Assembly (NCBI GenBank): GCA_029549705.1
Contig: JAKPIR010000071.1
Coordinates: 1-14,030, forward strand
Reading direction: 5' to 3'
Length of the DNA: 14,030 bases
Source of the DNA: Pseudomonadota bacterium
Lineage (GTDB): Bacteria > Pseudomonadota > Gammaproteobacteria > Burkholderiales > Methylophilaceae
Notes under the pieces: generated by a model
The model's database searches: none
What the model saw: the letters and a program-made list of their open reading frames with translations, nothing else
Told to the model about the DNA's origin: nothing
Shown: piece after piece, positions 12,920 through 14,030 of the stretch
Position numbering within the stretch: the first letter of the stretch is position 1
Layout: each line of letters begins with the position of its first letter
Position numbers and translations under genes: made by a program

Positions 12920-14030
12920 TTATCTGTCTTCCAGCACTTCTAAAAACGCATCGCCATAACGCTGAAGTTTGGCTTGTCCCACGCCAGTAATTTGACCCAT
13001 TTCTGTAAGGCTGGCAGGTTTGCGATTGAGAATTTCCAGCAGCGTACTGTCATGAAAAATCACATAAGGTGGCACGCCCTGCTCTTTTGCCAGCGCCATA
13101 CGCTTGGCTTTAAGCGCATGCCAAAGCGGGTCGTCACTCACCTCGGCATAACCCTCTTTGGCACGCGCGCCGCGCTCGGCTTTTGAAGATTTGAGCGCTT
13201 GCACTTCCGCATCGCGCCTCAGCCAGACTTCTGCTTCACCTTTTAACACCGGTTTGGCAGCTTCAGTCAACTTTAGACCGCCGTAGGCTTCAATGTCGCT
13301 CATCAGGTAACCGCCAGCGACCAGTTGCCGAAACACGCTACTCCATTGCGCTTGAGAAATAGCCTTGCCAACACCAAACACACTTAATTGTTGATGGCTA
13401 AATTGGCTGACTTTGACATTAGTTTTACCCAGTAGCACGTCTATCAAATGCACCACGCCAAAGCGTTGCCCTGTGCGATACACACATGACAGCGCCATTT
13501 GTGCGGCTTGCGTGGCATCCCAAGTATCCACCGGGTTAAGGCAGTTATCACACTGCCCGCAATCGCCCGGATGCTGCTCGCCAAAATATCGCAAGAGCGT
13601 TTGGTGACGACATTGGGTGGATTCGCAAAAGCCTAACAGCGCATCCAGCTTTTGCCGTTCAACCTGCTTGCGTGCTTCTGGTGCGTCGCCTGAATCGAGC
13701 ATTTTGCGCATGCTCACCACATCGCCCAAACCATAGGCCATCCACGCGTTTGCGGGTAAGCCATCGCGCCCTGCGCGGCCGGTTTCCTGATAGTAGCCTT
13801 CCATACTTTTGGGCAAATCCAGATGCGCCACAAATCGTACATTGGGCTTATCGATACCCATGCCAAACGCCACAGTTGCCACCATAATCACGCCTTCTTC
13901 ACGTAAGAATCGCCGCTGATGTTTATTGCGCACGCTCGCCTCCAGCCCCGCATGGTAAGGCAGTGCATCCCAACCGCGCGACTTCAGCCACTCAGCCGTT
14001 TCTTCCACTTTTCGGCGCGATAAACAATAC
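12920..14030 (-). CDS. recQ: ATP-dependent DNA helicase RecQ, C-terminal part (5' end beyond window)
   Basis: The frame stays open to the window edge; codons above the GTG at 14008 read YCLSRRK, the normal RecQ helicase motif region, so that GTG is not the start. Visible parts are the second helicase lobe with YHAGL, VATVAFGMGIDKPNVRFVAH and the motif VI QETGRAGRDG. A zinc-binding cluster follows (CESTQC...CGQCDNC, four of the cysteines expected as ligands), then the RQC winged-helix region and a C-terminal HRDC domain (DPLWHALKAKRMALAKE to the end). RecQ unwinds DNA in 3'-5' direction in recombination and fork repair. The C-terminus is complete. It converges on cobD and is not functionally related to the corrinoid island. 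Confidence 0.97.
   Translation of the reverse strand, partial: YCLSRRKVEETAEWLKSRGWDALPYHAGLEASVRNKHQRRFLREEGVIMVATVAFGMGIDKPNVRFVAHLDLPKSMEGYYQETGRAGRDGLPANAWMAYGLGDVVSMRKMLDSGDAPEARKQVERQKLDALLGFCESTQCRHQTLLRYFGEQHPGDCGQCDNCLNPVDTWDATQAAQMALSCVYRTGQRFGVVHLIDVLLGKTNVKVSQFSHQQLSVFGVGKAISQAQWSSVFRQLVAGGYLMSDIEAYGGLKLTEAAKPVLKGEAEVWLRRDAEVQALKSSKAERGARAKEGYAEVSDDPLWHALKAKRMALAKEQGVPPYVIFHDSTLLEILNRKPASLTEMGQITGVGQAKLQRYGDAFLEVLEDR

Noticed and set aside
14006..14008. GTG as the start of recQ
   Set aside because: The frame upstream continues with YCLSRRK, conserved helicase sequence, so the gene runs off the window.
1..14030. CRISPR arrays, tRNA or rRNA genes, insertion sequences, phage genes
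   Set aside because: No regularly spaced repeats, no tRNA-like or rRNA-like segments and no transposase or integrase frames were seen on either strand.

Overview
The window reads as chromosome of a betaproteobacterium. The order obg–rpmA–rplU with a divergent ispB, the moderate base composition and a corrinoid locus carrying btuB, btuM and bluB all suggest the Methylophilaceae (Methylotenera/Methylobacillus-like methylotrophs). That family placement is an inference from gene style and layout, not from a search.

Layout. Positions 1-694 (minus strand) hold the first codons of obg, then rpmA (L27) and rplU (L21), with a strong promoter before rplU and a hairpin terminator after rpmA. ispB, the octaprenyl-diphosphate synthase gene, runs the other way (897-1898). 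A secreted four-helix membrane protein resembling bacterial pentameric ligand-gated ion channels follows (1961-2923), with a G8 tract just before its start codon.

Positions 3058-12743 form a corrinoid uptake and late-synthesis island. A promoter and a cobalamin riboswitch lead btuB (outer-membrane receptor), followed by btuM (a lone inner-membrane B12 transporter with the family's cysteine), cobO (adenosylation), cobB (a,c-diamidation), bluB (oxygen-dependent lower-ligand synthesis), cobU (adenosylcobinamide kinase/guanylyltransferase) and a 72-residue S4 RNA-binding protein. cobQ, on the minus strand, and the plus-strand pair cbiB–cobD diverge from start codons that overlap in the heptamer ATGTCAT. 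Together these genes can import a corrinoid, adenosylate and amidate it, attach the aminopropanol arm, activate it with GTP and make dimethylbenzimidazole. No corrin-ring genes and no cobS, cobT or cobC-type phosphatase lie here.

The island is bracketed by two copies of a roughly 65-bp palindromic element in inverted orientation (2946-3010 and 12806-12870). This is the most striking structure not explained by genes. The window ends with the 3' part of recQ on the minus strand.

The longest stretch without a gene is 2924-3425. It holds the first palindromic element, the btuB promoter and the riboswitch leader. The other gaps are under about 210 bp and are described in the feature entries.
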